A stretch of DNA of 64,000 nt from Streptomyces sp. NBC_00557 (GCF_036345995.1 NZ_CP107796.1:5952001-6016000), one strand, 5' to 3'. Shown: positions 34,287-43,620, counted from the stretch's first letter. The notes: generated by a model not told the origin, from the sequence alone. Made by a program: numbers and translations.

Positions 34287-36230
34287 TCAGTGCTTCTGGG
34301 CGTACGACTGGACGTAGCCGTTCGCCGGGGAGCCCACGCCGGTGACGTCGTCGTAGCCCTTGACCGCGGACAGGGAGCTGTCCTTGCCCAGGCTGCGGAC
34401 CGAGGTCAGCAGGCCGCCGGCGGCGTCGAAGCCGTTGGCGAAGTCGACACGGGCGACCGCCAGGCCGGAGCCCGTCGGGTTGTCCGTGACGTCGTGGAAG
34501 ACGCCGTGCTTGCCGTACTTGGAGTAGATCGCCGGGTTGGCGAAGCCGATCGCCTTGCCGCCGCGCGCCTCCTGGGCCAGCGCCTGGACCGCCGCGATCA
34601 CCGGAGCGGCGAGCGAGGTGCCGCCGATGCGGTACTCGCTGTACTGCTGCGAGCCGTCCGGGAAGGTCTGGGTCTGGCCGACCAGGAAGCCGGTGTTCGG
34701 GTCGGCGATGGCCGCGATGTCCGGGACGACGCGGTTGCCGGAGGCGTTGTTGGCCTTGGCCAGCGCGTCCGGGACGACGCCCTTCTGGTAGTACGGCTCG
34801 GCGACCGTCTTGCTGGTGCCGCCGCCCGCGCCCGAGGTGAAGGCGCCGGGGAAGTTGGTCCAGCTCTTGCCGTCGGCCGACAGGGTCGCCTTCTCGGTGC
34901 CCCAGCCGGTCTCCCACTCGTACGTGTTGCCCTTGCCCACGGCCAGGGACGTACCGCCGACCGCCGTCACCCAGGCGGAGTTGGCGGGCGTGTCGACCTG
35001 CTTCGTGCCGGTGTGGGCGACCTCGTCGCCGTTGTCACCGGAGGAGAAGTAGAAGCCGATGCCCTGCACCGCGCCCAGCTGGAAGACCTGGTCGTAGGCG
35101 GCCGCGAGGTCCGGGGTCTGGTTGGCCTCGATGTCGCCCCAGGAGTTGGAGACGATGTCGGCCAGGTGGTTGTCGACGATCTTGCTGAGCGAGTCCAGCA
35201 GGTCGTCGTCGTAGCAGGAGGCCGCACCGACGTAGGTGACGTCGGCGGACGGGGCGACCGCGTGCACGGCCTCGACGTCGAGGGTCTCCTCGCCGTACCA
35301 GCCGGCGGCGCCGCACTCCTTGGTCTTGGTGTAGTTCTTCGGCAGCACCTGGTGCAGCTGGCCGGTCGTCCAGGCCGCGTCACCGTGCTTGACCGCGTAC
35401 TTGCCCGCGTCGTAGGCGATCGTCGGGGACGCGTAGGCGTCCGTGATCGCGACGCGGACGCCCTTGCCGGTGTAGTCGCCCGCGCCGTAGGCGGCGCGCA
35501 GCTGCTTGCCGGTGTAGCCCTTGATCGCGTACGGGATCTTGCCGCCGTACGCGTCCGGGAGGGTCGTCGCGATGTTCGAGCCGAAGTACGACGAGAACGG
35601 CCCGGAGTTCTTGAACACGGCGTCCGGCGGCGGCAGCTGGTCGTCGTGGTTGGCCTTGTGCGGCGCGCTGTCCAGGCCGGTGACGGTGAGGACGGCGCCC
35701 TTCAGGCTCTCCGGGACGGAGGCCGTCTGGGCCGGGGCGCGGTAGGTCTTCGAGCCCTTGGCGTAGTTGTGCAGCTGGGTGCCGAACGCCTTCTCGGCGG
35801 CGGCCACGTCACCGGAGACGGCGACGTAGTGCTGGGTGACCTCGGTGACCTTCAGGCCGGCCGACGTCAGCCAGGACTTCACGGCGGCCACCTGGGCCTT
35901 GGTGGCCCCGAAGGCGGCCTGCGCCTTCTTGGCGCTCAGGTACTTGCCGTACAGCGGCGAGCTGGGGTCGGACACGGCCTTGGCGTAGGCGGCGAGGCCC
36001 GCCGCGTCCTTGCCGGCCAGGTAGACCCGGGCGTTCACCTGGGCGCTGTTCGAGGTCGCGCCCTTGTCCGCCTTGGCCGTGGCCCACAGCGGCTTGGTGC
36101 CCTTGATTGCGGAACGAGCGGGACTGTCCGCGGCGTGTGCCGCGGGTATGCCCAGCGCCAGCGCGCCGGCGACCATGGGCAGTGTCGCTGCCATGCTCAC
36201 GGCGCGCAGCTTGGCGCGGTTGGATCTCAT
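34287..36230 (-). CDS. Secreted sedolisin (S53 family serine-carboxyl peptidase)
   Basis: 647 residues from the ATG at 36230, preceded by AGGGGG. A Sec signal ends about residue 33 (AHA). A pro-kumamolisin activation domain (about 45-195) is followed by the catalytic domain: Glu314 and Asp318 (EETLD), Asp366 in SNSWGD as likely oxyanion residue, and Ser539 in GGTSLAAP. The C-terminal DVTGVGSPANG resembles the Ca-binding loop. Expected to be an acid-tolerant extracellular protease activated by removal of the propeptide. Confidence 0.92.
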   Translation of the reverse strand: MRSNRAKLRAVSMAATLPMVAGALALGIPAAHAADSPARSAIKGTKPLWATAKADKGATSNSAQVNARVYLAGKDAAGLAAYAKAVSDPSSPLYGKYLSAKKAQAAFGATKAQVAAVKSWLTSAGLKVTEVTQHYVAVSGDVAAAEKAFGTQLHNYAKGSKTYRAPAQTASVPESLKGAVLTVTGLDSAPHKANHDDQLPPPDAVFKNSGPFSSYFGSNIATTLPDAYGGKIPYAIKGYTGKQLRAAYGAGDYTGKGVRVAITDAYASPTIAYDAGKYAVKHGDAAWTTGQLHQVLPKNYTKTKECGAAGWYGEETLDVEAVHAVAPSADVTYVGAASCYDDDLLDSLSKIVDNHLADIVSNSWGDIEANQTPDLAAAYDQVFQLGAVQGIGFYFSSGDNGDEVAHTGTKQVDTPANSAWVTAVGGTSLAVGKGNTYEWETGWGTEKATLSADGKSWTNFPGAFTSGAGGGTSKTVAEPYYQKGVVPDALAKANNASGNRVVPDIAAIADPNTGFLVGQTQTFPDGSQQYSEYRIGGTSLAAPVIAAVQALAQEARGGKAIGFANPAIYSKYGKHGVFHDVTDNPTGSGLAVARVDFANGFDAAGGLLTSVRSLGKDSSLSAVKGYDDVTGVGSPANGYVQSYAQKH

Positions 36231-36463
36231 AGAACCCCCTGCGATGCGGTTCGCATGCATGTAGTGGCTGATGCGTCATGCGTCCGCGTGCCGGCCCGCG
36301 GCGGTTCGGCCGACCGTATGGATCACACGATGGGGGTCACTCTTTCGATGAACCGTTCATGCCAGGGGAACGGAATGGTCAAGAGAAGCTCAAGTAACCG
36401 TCAGTTAGGCCGATTTGAGCCGATTTGTCCTCACGGGTCGATTACGAAACCGCTGTCCCGCTT
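36231..36463 (-). promoter_or_regulatory. Promoter region of the sedolisin gene with a dyad and a tandem 10-mer
   Basis: No gene here. ATGAAC, C, GTTCAT (36348-36360) is a perfect 6-bp dyad about 120 nt before the protease. CCGATTTGAG / CCGATTTGTC (36410-36419, 36420-36429) is a tandem repeat closer to the DUF305 stop. The first 60 nt before the ATG are rich in GATGCG / ATGCGT words. Functions unknown. Confidence 0.4.
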
Positions 36464-37096
36464 TCACGAACGCGGCGCGGAGCCCCGCTCCTTGAGCATC
36501 TGCGCCATCACCTGAAGCTCCGACTGCTGCGCGTCGACCATGCCCTGGGCGAGCCGCTTCTCCACGCCGACGGTGCATTTCCGGACACACCCCTCGGCCA
36601 TGTGGATGCCGCCCTTGTGATGCTCCGTCATCAGCTGCAGGTAGAGGATCTCGGCCTGTCTGCCGTTCAGCGACCGGAGCTTCCTCAGCTCCGTGTCGGT
36701 CGCCATGCCCGGCATCAGCGAGCCGTCCCCGCGCTCGGGCATGTCGCCCATGCCCATCCACGCCATCCGCGGCTTCGCCGACACCTTCGGCAGGCCCCAC
36801 AGGTCCAGCCAGCCGAGCAGCATGCCGCGCTGGTTGGCCTGCGTCTGCGCGATGTCGTAGGCCAGCCGCCGCACCTCCGGGTTCTTCGTGCGGTCCCGGA
36901 CGATGTACGACATCTCCACGGCCTGCTGGTGGTGCACGGCCATGTCCCGGGCGAACCCGGCGTCCGCCGACTCCGCGCCCGGCACCCTCGGAACCGGACC
37001 GCCGGCGTCCTCGGCGACCGCGTAGGTGACCGCGCCGGCCGCGACGAGCACCGCCGCCGCGGCTCCGGCGATCCAGCCGGCGTGCCGCCGCTTCAC
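36464..37096 (-). CDS. DUF305 family exported protein
   Basis: 210 residues from a GTG whose first base is the last base of the DUF3105 stop (TAGTG). An N-terminal hydrophobic helix anchors or exports it. DUF305 hallmarks are two helices with metal-binding residues, FARDMAVHHQQAVEMS (about 49-64) and LMTEHHKGGIHMAEG (about 155-169), methionine- and histidine-rich and thought to bind copper or similar metals. Coupled to the DUF3105 gene. Confidence 0.88.
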   Translation of the reverse strand: MKRRHAGWIAGAAAAVLVAAGAVTYAVAEDAGGPVPRVPGAESADAGFARDMAVHHQQAVEMSYIVRDRTKNPEVRRLAYDIAQTQANQRGMLLGWLDLWGLPKVSAKPRMAWMGMGDMPERGDGSLMPGMATDTELRKLRSLNGRQAEILYLQLMTEHHKGGIHMAEGCVRKCTVGVEKRLAQGMVDAQQSELQVMAQMLKERGSAPRS

Positions 37097-37782
37097 TACA
37101 TCGCCCCGCTGGTGCAGGCGGCACCGGGCTCCGGGGTCTGCGGGCCCTGGACGTAGGCGGCGAAGAACTTGTCCACCTCGGGGTCCGACGCGCTCCTGAC
37201 GGCCACCTGGTGGCCCCACGCCGACAGGACCAGCGGCGCCGCCTGGTTCTCGTACGGACTCATCAGCGAGTAGGGCGTCTTCCGCACCTTCGCCGCGAGC
37301 GCGTCGACGTCCGCCTTGCTCGCCTTTCCGGTGTACGTCACCCAGACCGCGCCGTGCTCCAGCGAGTGCACGGCGTTCTCGTCCTGCAGCGGCTTGGTGT
37401 AGACGGTGCCGTCACAGGTCGCCCAGACCGGGTTGTGGTTGCCGCCGACCGGCGGGTGCATCGGGTACGACACCTTGGTCTGCACGTGCGTCCGCGCCAG
37501 CTTGCCGGACCAGGTCCGCACACCGTCCCTGCCGGTGACCCAGTGCCCGGAGTCCCCGGAATTCCCGGACTTCCCGGCGGGCTTGGCGTCGCTCACGGTG
37601 TCCTTCTTCTTCCCGGACTGGGAGTTGACCAGGACCACACCGCCGACGACGAGGCCGGCGACGACCACCACGCTCGCCGCGATGGCGACGACGCGGTTGC
37701 GGCGCTCGCGCACACGCTCGGCTCGACGCATTTCCTCGATGCGCGCCTTGCGCGTCGCGCCGCTGTTCTTGGCGGAACCCAT
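37096..37782 (-). CDS. DUF3105 family membrane-anchored protein
   Basis: 228 residues from an ATG with AAGGA 7 nt before it. A basic, coiled-coil-like start (RKARIEEMRRAERVRERRNR), one membrane helix (about 30-52), then an exported domain with YPMHPPVGGNHNPVWATC and AVHSLEHGAVWVTY, the conserved His/Cys signature of DUF3105. Function unknown. The repeated pairing of DUF3105 with DUF305 and the His/Met content suggest extracytoplasmic metal handling, as an inference. Confidence 0.88.
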   Translation of the reverse strand: MGSAKNSGATRKARIEEMRRAERVRERRNRVVAIAASVVVVAGLVVGGVVLVNSQSGKKKDTVSDAKPAGKSGNSGDSGHWVTGRDGVRTWSGKLARTHVQTKVSYPMHPPVGGNHNPVWATCDGTVYTKPLQDENAVHSLEHGAVWVTYTGKASKADVDALAAKVRKTPYSLMSPYENQAAPLVLSAWGHQVAVRSASDPEVDKFFAAYVQGPQTPEPGAACTSGAM

Positions 37783-37895
37783 GAGGTGTCCTTCTGGGGG
37801 AAAGGGCCGGCAACGGGAAGGGTGGGGCCCGCTGATCGTAGTGGGAAAGGAGCCCACTTCCGTAGACGGGGCGCGGCGAAGAGTGACCGGGAGAA

Positions 37896-37918
37896 AATTT
37901 GAACGGAGGATGCGTATT
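37896..37918 (+). promoter_or_regulatory. Weak NsrR-like site at the nsrR promoter
   Basis: The right half, GATGC then ATT, matches the strong site at hmp; over 23 positions 14 agree by eye. It overlaps a possible promoter (TTTGAA and TAGGCT 18 nt apart), consistent with modest autorepression. Confidence 0.5.
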
Positions 37919-37933
37919 ACCTAGGCTCCTGGT

Positions 37934-38386
37934 ATGCGGCTCCTGCGCTCCACCGACCTGGCCTTGCGCGTCCTGATGCGACTGGCCGTGGCCGGCGACG
38001 CCACGCCCACCACCCGCCAGGTCGCGGAAGACATGGACGTGCCGTACACGCACGCGGCGAAGGTCGTCGCCGAACTCCAGCACCTGGGCCTGGTCGACGC
38101 CAGACGCGGCCGGGGCGGCGGTCTGGCGCTGACCGGAAAGGGCCGCACGGCCTCGGTCGGCGCGGTGGTGCGCACCTTCGAGGGCGACGGGGACGTCGTC
38201 GACTGTGAGGGCACCTCGGGTACGGCCCCCTGCCCCCTGAACTCCGGCTGCCGCCTGCGAGGCGCCCTGCGCCGGGCCCAGGAGGCGTTCTACGCGGCGC
38301 TGGACCCGGTCACCGTGGCGGACATCGTCACCGACCCGACGGGACCGCTGCTGCTGGGCATCTCCCGGGGACCGCGGGGCGGTTGA
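37934..38386 (+). CDS. nsrR: NsrR, nitric-oxide-sensing Rrf2-family repressor
   Basis: 150 residues. Winged HTH at the N-terminus (ALRVLMRLA, TTRQVAEDMDVPYTHAAKVV). Three cysteines, Cys91, Cys100 and Cys106, plus Asp8 match the ligands known for the [4Fe-4S] cluster of Streptomyces NsrR. NO attack on the cluster releases the protein from DNA. The flavohaemoglobin gene hmp lies 0.7 kb away on the opposite strand with a strong NsrR-type operator, as expected for its target. Confidence 0.92.
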   Translation: MRLLRSTDLALRVLMRLAVAGDATPTTRQVAEDMDVPYTHAAKVVAELQHLGLVDARRGRGGGLALTGKGRTASVGAVVRTFEGDGDVVDCEGTSGTAPCPLNSGCRLRGALRRAQEAFYAALDPVTVADIVTDPTGPLLLGISRGPRGG

Positions 38387-38432
38387 CGGTTCCCGGCGCA
38401 CCGGGTTCACCGACGGGCGCCAAGGTGCGCGC

Positions 38433-39102
38433 GTGACGGAGGGGAGCCAGGGGGACGGGTGACGAACGGTGGAACGAGTTCGTCAGGGAGCTCGAGAAGA
38501 GCCGGGGGACGCACCAGCCGGCCGCGGCTGAACCCGGGGCCGCCGCACGGCGGCCGCGCCGCCGGGGCCTGATGGCGGCGACGGCCGTCGCCGCCGCCGT
38601 GGCCGTGGTGGCGGGGGCGGCCTTCTGGCTGAGTACGGCGCACCGCACGCGGCACGCGACGGCGGCCGGGACGGCGGAGCGCGCGGCGGCCGCGCCCCCG
38701 CAGGCGCCGGCCGCACCCTCCGAGCGGCCGGTGCGCTCGGCGCGGCCGTCCCCGGCGGCGACGCTGCCGGGGCGTGATCGGGGTCCTCTACAAGAACGCG
38801 TCCGGCAACCAGTACACGATCGTCGCGTTCGGCCTGCGGGACCCGGCCGACGCCGTCCCATGGTCACCGAGCCGGTCTCGCACCCCACGGACTACGAGGT
38901 GGGCGTGCTGACGCCGCCCGCCGGATCCGGTCCGCGGACGCTTCCGGCGGACAGCGGGCCGGTGCAGTCCTTGCCGGATACGGCAGGCTGCTGGTCGTCG
39001 GCCCACGGCCGTACCGCCGACTAGCAAGCCCTGGCCGACAGGCTGTCACCGCTCATGAACAAGGAGACCGAGGTGGCCGGCGGACGCGGCCTGTCCGCCT
39101 GA
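38433..39102 (+). pseudogene. Frameshifted remnant of a membrane-anchored hypothetical protein
   Basis: Coding-like sequence broken several times. From the GTG at 38433 the frame reads MTEGSQGDG and is thrown off by one extra base near 38460; the next frame continues DERWNEFVRELEKSRG, a membrane helix (about 38569-38635) and an Ala/Pro linker. Around 38765 the sense moves to a second frame (GVIGVLYKNASGNQYTIVAFGL) and near 38855 back to the first (MVTEPVSHPTDYEVGVLTPP). A TAG at 39022-39024 interrupts, and sensible sequence resumes to a TGA at 39100-39102. Either a decayed gene or clustered base-calling errors. Parent family not recognised. Confidence 0.65.
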
Positions 39103-39115
39103 CCGGTCAGCCGCC

Positions 39116-40300
39116 CTACTGGGCCAGCCACAGGTCCGGGCCGAACACCTCGTAGTGGATGTCGGCCGGGGCCACACCCTTCTCGATCAGCTGACCGCGC
39201 ACCGCGCGCATGAAGGGCAGCGGTCCGCACAGGTACGCGCGCGTGCCGGCCGGTACGGCGATGCCGGCGAGGTCGACCAGGCCGGTGCGGGCGCCCGGCC
39301 CGGCGTCGCGCTCGTAGAAGAAGTGCACGGAGGCGTCCGCGAGCTTCCCGGCGTACGTCTCGTGCTCGGTGCGCAGAGCGTGGCCGGCGGGGGAGCGGTC
39401 GCCGTGGACCACGGTGACCGGAGCGGCGTGCCCGTTCGCCGCGAGGTCGGCCAGCATCGCGACCATGGGGGTGACGCCGATGCCCGCGGAGGCGAGCAGG
39501 AGGGGGGTGCCGGCGTCGGCGTCCAGGACGAGGTCGCCGTACGGCTCGGACAGGTGCAGCACGTCGCCGACCCGCACGCGCGCGTGGAGGTGGTTCGAGA
39601 CCTCGCCGGCGGGGGTGGCGTCGTCGCCGGTCACGCGCTTGACGCTGAACTGGCGGAGCGTCCCGCCCGGCGCGCCGGACAGGCTGTACTGCCGGATCTG
39701 GCGGGCGCCGTCGGGCAGCTCGACCTGGACGGAGACGTACTGGCCCGCGCGGAAGTCGCGCACCGGGCAGCCGTCGGCCGGGCGCAGCCGGAAGGTGACC
39801 ACGTCCGCGGTCTCCGCGACGCGCTCCACGACCTCCCAGGGCCGCCGCTCGGTGCTGCCGCTCTCCTCGTACAGCCGCTTCTCGATCGCCATGAGCGCGT
39901 TCGCCATCAGCCAGTAGACGTCGGTCCAGGCGGCGGCGACCTCGGGGGTGGCGGCCTCGCCGAGGACCTCGGCGATGGCGGCGAAGAGGTGCTCGTGGAC
40001 GATCGGGTAGTGCTCGGGGGCCACGCCCAGGGAGGCGTGCTTGTGGGCGATCCGGCCGAGCATCGCGTCGGGCCGCCGGCCGGGGTGGTCCAGCAGGTGG
40101 GTGGCGAAGGCGGCGATCGAGCCGGCGAGGGCCTGCTTCTGGGCGCCGGAGGCCTGGTTGCCGCGGTTGAACAGGTTCCGCAGCAGCTCGGGGTGGGCGG
40201 CGAAGAGCCGGGCGTAGAACCGCTCGGTGATGTCGCCGATGGCCGCGCCGACGGCGGGAAGGGTGGCGCGGACGGTGGCTGCGGACTGCTCGGTCAGCAT
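39116..40300 (-). CDS. hmp: Flavohaemoglobin (nitric oxide dioxygenase)
   Basis: 394 residues from the ATG at 40300, preceded by AAGGAG. Globin domain (1-140) with Tyr29 distal and His88 proximal (AHKHAS), then FAD domain (RQYSLSG) and NAD domain (GIGVTPMVAML, then YLCGPLPFM). Converts NO to nitrate with O2 and NAD(P)H in the cytoplasm. The operator at 40340-40362 overlaps its likely -35, so NsrR control is expected. Confidence 0.95.
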   Translation of the reverse strand: MLTEQSAATVRATLPAVGAAIGDITERFYARLFAAHPELLRNLFNRGNQASGAQKQALAGSIAAFATHLLDHPGRRPDAMLGRIAHKHASLGVAPEHYPIVHEHLFAAIAEVLGEAATPEVAAAWTDVYWLMANALMAIEKRLYEESGSTERRPWEVVERVAETADVVTFRLRPADGCPVRDFRAGQYVSVQVELPDGARQIRQYSLSGAPGGTLRQFSVKRVTGDDATPAGEVSNHLHARVRVGDVLHLSEPYGDLVLDADAGTPLLLASAGIGVTPMVAMLADLAANGHAAPVTVVHGDRSPAGHALRTEHETYAGKLADASVHFFYERDAGPGARTGLVDLAGIAVPAGTRAYLCGPLPFMRAVRGQLIEKGVAPADIHYEVFGPDLWLAQ

Positions 40301-40339
40301 CGGGACTCCTTGCAACTCGACTGATCGGAACGCTAAGAA

Positions 40340-40362
40340 AACTTGCATCTGAGATGCAAATT
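40340..40362 (-). promoter_or_regulatory. NsrR operator overlapping the hmp promoter
   Basis: A 23-bp near-perfect dyad: AACTTGCATCT, G, AGATGCAAATT, the 11-1-11 plan of S. coelicolor NsrR sites. On the minus strand it contains TTGCAT as -35, 18 nt from TAGCGT as -10. Bound NsrR would block hmp directly. Confidence 0.8.
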
Positions 40363-40644
40363 AAACGGGCGTGGTGTCCCTCACTCCCCGCACTCTCCTC
40401 ACTCAGCGCACCGGCCCCGCGCGCGGCGGATCCGGACCGCCCATTACGGATGCCGGTCCGAGCAGGCAAGATGGGCGACACAGGAGTACATCCGCCGTAC
40501 GCGAGGCGTTCAGGCCGAGGACGCGTCCGCGATCAAGGTCCGCAACGCGCACGAAATCGTGTTGTGGTGGGATGCTCAGGTGCCGACCGCCTCCCGCGGG
40601 ACCGAGGACAGGCGGCCTGACCAGCAAGGATGGGGAATCGGAAG
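40363..40644 (+). other. Leader region of the glnA2-like gene
   Basis: 282 nt without a supported gene. Contains the sequence between the hmp operator and the glutamine synthetase start. Short ORFs here lack a ribosome site and protein-like composition. I see no clear promoter hexamers, GlnR-type box or hairpin. Confidence 0.4.
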
Positions 40645-42006
40645 ATGGACAAGCAGCAGGAGTTCGTGCTCCGGACACTGGAGGAGCGCGACATCCGGTT
40701 CGTACGCCTGTGGTTCACGGACGTGCTGGGCTTCCTGAAGTCCGTCGCCGTGGCCCCTGCCGAGCTGGAGCAGGCCTTCGACGAGGGCATCGGCTTCGAC
40801 GGCTCGGCCATCGAGGGCTTCGCCCGGGTCTACGAGTCCGACATGATCGCCAAGCCGGACCCGTCGACCTTCCAGGTCCTGCCCTGGCGCGCGGAGACCC
40901 CCGGCACCGCCCGCATGTTCTGCGACATCCTCATGCCGGACGGCTCCCCGTCCTTCGCCGACCCGCGGTACGTGCTCAAGCGCGCCCTGGCCCGCACCTC
41001 CGACCTGGGCTTCACCTTCTACACCCACCCCGAGATCGAGTTCTTCCTGCTGAAGGACAAGCCGCTCGACGGCTCCCGCCCCACCCCGGCGGACAACTCG
41101 GGCTACTTCGACCACACGCCCACCAACGTCGGCATGGACTTCCGCCGCCAGGCGATCACCATGCTGGAGTCGATGGGCATCTCGGTGGAGTTCTCCCACC
41201 ACGAGGGCGCCCCCGGCCAGCAGGAGATCGACCTGCGCTACGCCGACGCACTGTCCACGGCCGACAACATCATGACGTTCCGCCTGGTCATGAAGCAGGT
41301 GGCGCTGGAACAGGGGGTGCAGGCGACCTTCATGCCCAAGCCGTTCTCCGAGCACCCCGGCTCCGGCATGCACACCCACCTGTCCCTCTTCGAGGGCGAC
41401 CGGAACGCGTTCTACGAATCGGGCGCCGAGTACCAGCTCTCCAAGGTCGGCCGCTCCTTCATCGCGGGCCTGCTGAAGCACGCCGCGGAGATCTCCGCGG
41501 TCACCAACCAGTGGGTGAACTCCTACAAGCGCATCTGGGGCGGCTCCGAGCGCACGGCCGGCGCGGGCGGCGAGGCCCCGTCGTACATCTGCTGGGGCCA
41601 CAACAACCGCAGCGCCCTGGTCCGCGTCCCGATGTACAAGCCCGGCAAGACCGGCTCCGCGCGCGTGGAGGTCCGCTCCCTCGACTCCGGCGCCAACCCC
41701 TACCTGGCCTACGCCGTCCTCCTGGCCGCCGGCCTGAAGGGCATCGAGGAGGGCTACGAGCTCCCGCCGGGCGCCGAGGACGACGTCTGGGCCCTGTCCA
41801 ACGCCGAGCGCCGCGCGATGGGCATCGAACCGCTCCCGCAGAACCTCGGCGAGGCCCTGACCCTCATGGAGAGCAGCGACCTGGTCGCCGAGACCCTCGG
41901 CGAACACGTCTTCGACTTCTTCCTGCGCAACAAGCGCCAGGAGTGGGAGGAGTACCGCTCGGAGGTCACGGCGTTCGAGCTGAAGAAGAACCTGCCGGTG
42001 CTGTAG
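40645..42006 (+). CDS. glnA2: Glutamine synthetase-family enzyme, GlnA2 type
   Basis: 453 residues, the length of S. coelicolor GlnA2, starting MDKQQEFVLRTLEERDIRFVRL. An N-terminal beta-grasp domain (GFDGSAIEGFARVYESDM) is followed by the catalytic domain with EIEFF, GSGMHTHLSL and NNRSALVRVP. GlnA2 in S. coelicolor ligates glutamate to polyamines rather than ammonia, helping use of polyamines as nitrogen source; that specificity is inherited by inference. It lies 3.2 kb from glnE, but GlnA2-type enzymes are not thought to be its main target. Confidence 0.9.
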   Translation: MDKQQEFVLRTLEERDIRFVRLWFTDVLGFLKSVAVAPAELEQAFDEGIGFDGSAIEGFARVYESDMIAKPDPSTFQVLPWRAETPGTARMFCDILMPDGSPSFADPRYVLKRALARTSDLGFTFYTHPEIEFFLLKDKPLDGSRPTPADNSGYFDHTPTNVGMDFRRQAITMLESMGISVEFSHHEGAPGQQEIDLRYADALSTADNIMTFRLVMKQVALEQGVQATFMPKPFSEHPGSGMHTHLSLFEGDRNAFYESGAEYQLSKVGRSFIAGLLKHAAEISAVTNQWVNSYKRIWGGSERTAGAGGEAPSYICWGHNNRSALVRVPMYKPGKTGSARVEVRSLDSGANPYLAYAVLLAAGLKGIEEGYELPPGAEDDVWALSNAERRAMGIEPLPQNLGEALTLMESSDLVAETLGEHVFDFFLRNKRQEWEEYRSEVTAFELKKNLPVL

Positions 42007-42044
42007 GGGCGGGCCGGGGCGGGTTTCCGCCGAAACGATGCCTC

Positions 42045-42073
42045 GGGGCCGGCGGTCACGGACCGCCGGCCCC
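42045..42073 (+). terminator. Terminator after glnA2
   Basis: GGGGCCGGCGGTC (42045-42057) pairs perfectly with GACCGCCGGCCCC (42061-42073) with a 3-nt loop, followed by CTCGTCTTCC. Confidence 0.8.
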
Positions 42074-42204
42074 CTCGTCTTCCGGCAGCCCGGTGGTTCG
42101 GCGGAGCCGCGCCCAGGCGGGGGGCGTTTGTCACCGAATTTCCGTTCTTCGCGGCTTAGCATGCTCACTGCCCAGGGAGCCGTGGACAGAACGGGGTCGG
42201 CGAC

Positions 42205-43620
42205 GTGCCTTTCGCGGAGCCGGCCGGCGGCCGGGAGGCCGGGTGTCCGGGGGCTGCCCCGCCGGACGCACGGCGTTCCACGGCGCCGCTGCTGGCCGTG
42301 TGCGCCGGGTACTTCATGGTCATCCTGGACGTCACGATCATCAATGTCGCCGTCCCCGTGGTGGGCCGGGACCTGTCGGCCTCGCTCACCGGCATCCAGT
42401 GGATCACCGACGGGTACACCCTCGTCTTCGCCGGGTTCCTGATGACCGGTGGCGCGCTGGGCGACCGGCTGGGCAACCGGCGCGTCTTCTGCGCCGGCGT
42501 CGCGGTGTTCACGGTGGCCTCGGCGGCGTGCGCGCTCGCGCCGAGCGCCGCCTTCCTCGTCGGGGCCCGGCTGGTGGAGGGGCTCGGCGCGGCACTGATC
42601 GTCCCGGGCTCGCTCGCCCTGCTCCAGGAGGCCTACCCGGCGCCGGCGGCACGCTCGCGCGCCTTCGGGCTGTGGGGGTCGATGGCGGGCATCGCGGCCT
42701 CGGCGGGGCCCCTGGTGGGCGGGCTGCTGGTGTCCACGGCGGGCTGGCGCTGGGTCTTCCTCATCAACCTTCCCGTCGGCGCCCTCTGCCTGGCCCTGAC
42801 GTGGCGGTACGTCGCACGGTCCCCGCGGCACGCCGAACGGCCCCTGGACGGCCCGGCCCAGTGCGCCGTGGTGGCGGCGGTGGCCCTGCTGACGGCCGCG
42901 CTGAACGAGGCCGGACGGCGCGGCTGGTCCGATCCGGCCGTGCTCGCCGGACTGGGCCTGGCCGTCCTGGCGGTGGCGGCGTTCGTGCTGCGCGAGCGGC
43001 TCGCCCGCAGCCCCGTCCTTCCGCTGCGGCTGCTGCGCACCCGTGCGATGAGCGGCGCGGCCGCCATCGGCCTGCTGTTCAACTTCGCGTTCTACGGCAT
43101 GGTGTTCACCGCGAGCCTCGACTTCCAGCACCAGCGCGGCCTCAGCGCCCTCGACACCGGGCTCGCCCTCTTCCCGGCCGTGGCCGTGACCATGTTCGCC
43201 TCCGTCCTGTCCGGAAGGCTGAGCCGCCGCACCGGCGACCGGCCGCTGGTGATGTGCGGGATGCTGCTCGGCGCCCTCGGTCTCGGCGGCTGGGCCGCGC
43301 TGGGCGCCGAACCGGCCTACGCGCTGCTGGTGGCGCCGATGACGGCCACCGGATTCGGTACGTCCTTCGCGCTCACCGGCTCCACCGCCACCGTGATGGG
43401 CGCGGCGCCGGAGGCGTACGCGGGGGCCGCCTCCGCCCTGTTCAACACCACCCGGCAGATCGGCAGCGCCGCCGGCGTGGCACTCGGCGGCAGCCTGCTG
43501 GCCGGCAGCGCCGGCTACGGCGGCGGACTGCGCGCCTCCATGATCGCCGGCGCTCTCGCCTACCTGACCGCCGCGGCCCTGGCCTGGCTGTGCGTCCCGA
43601 GCCGTGCGCCGTCCGGCTAG
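42205..43620 (+). CDS. MFS drug exporter, DHA2 family
   Basis: 471 residues from a GTG. DHA2 hallmarks: YFMVILDVTIINVAVPVVG in helix 1, ITDGYTLVFAGFLMTGGALGDRLGNRR through helices 2-3, and WGSMAGIAASAGPLVGGLL as motif C. About 14 helices. Proton-driven export of toxic compounds. No adjacent regulator. The TnpB relic starts about 40 nt after its stop. Confidence 0.9.
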   Translation: MPFAEPAGGREAGCPGAAPPDARRSTAPLLAVCAGYFMVILDVTIINVAVPVVGRDLSASLTGIQWITDGYTLVFAGFLMTGGALGDRLGNRRVFCAGVAVFTVASAACALAPSAAFLVGARLVEGLGAALIVPGSLALLQEAYPAPAARSRAFGLWGSMAGIAASAGPLVGGLLVSTAGWRWVFLINLPVGALCLALTWRYVARSPRHAERPLDGPAQCAVVAAVALLTAALNEAGRRGWSDPAVLAGLGLAVLAVAAFVLRERLARSPVLPLRLLRTRAMSGAAAIGLLFNFAFYGMVFTASLDFQHQRGLSALDTGLALFPAVAVTMFASVLSGRLSRRTGDRPLVMCGMLLGALGLGGWAALGAEPAYALLVAPMTATGFGTSFALTGSTATVMGAAPEAYAGAASALFNTTRQIGSAAGVALGGSLLAGSAGYGGGLRASMIAGALAYLTAAALAWLCVPSRAPSG

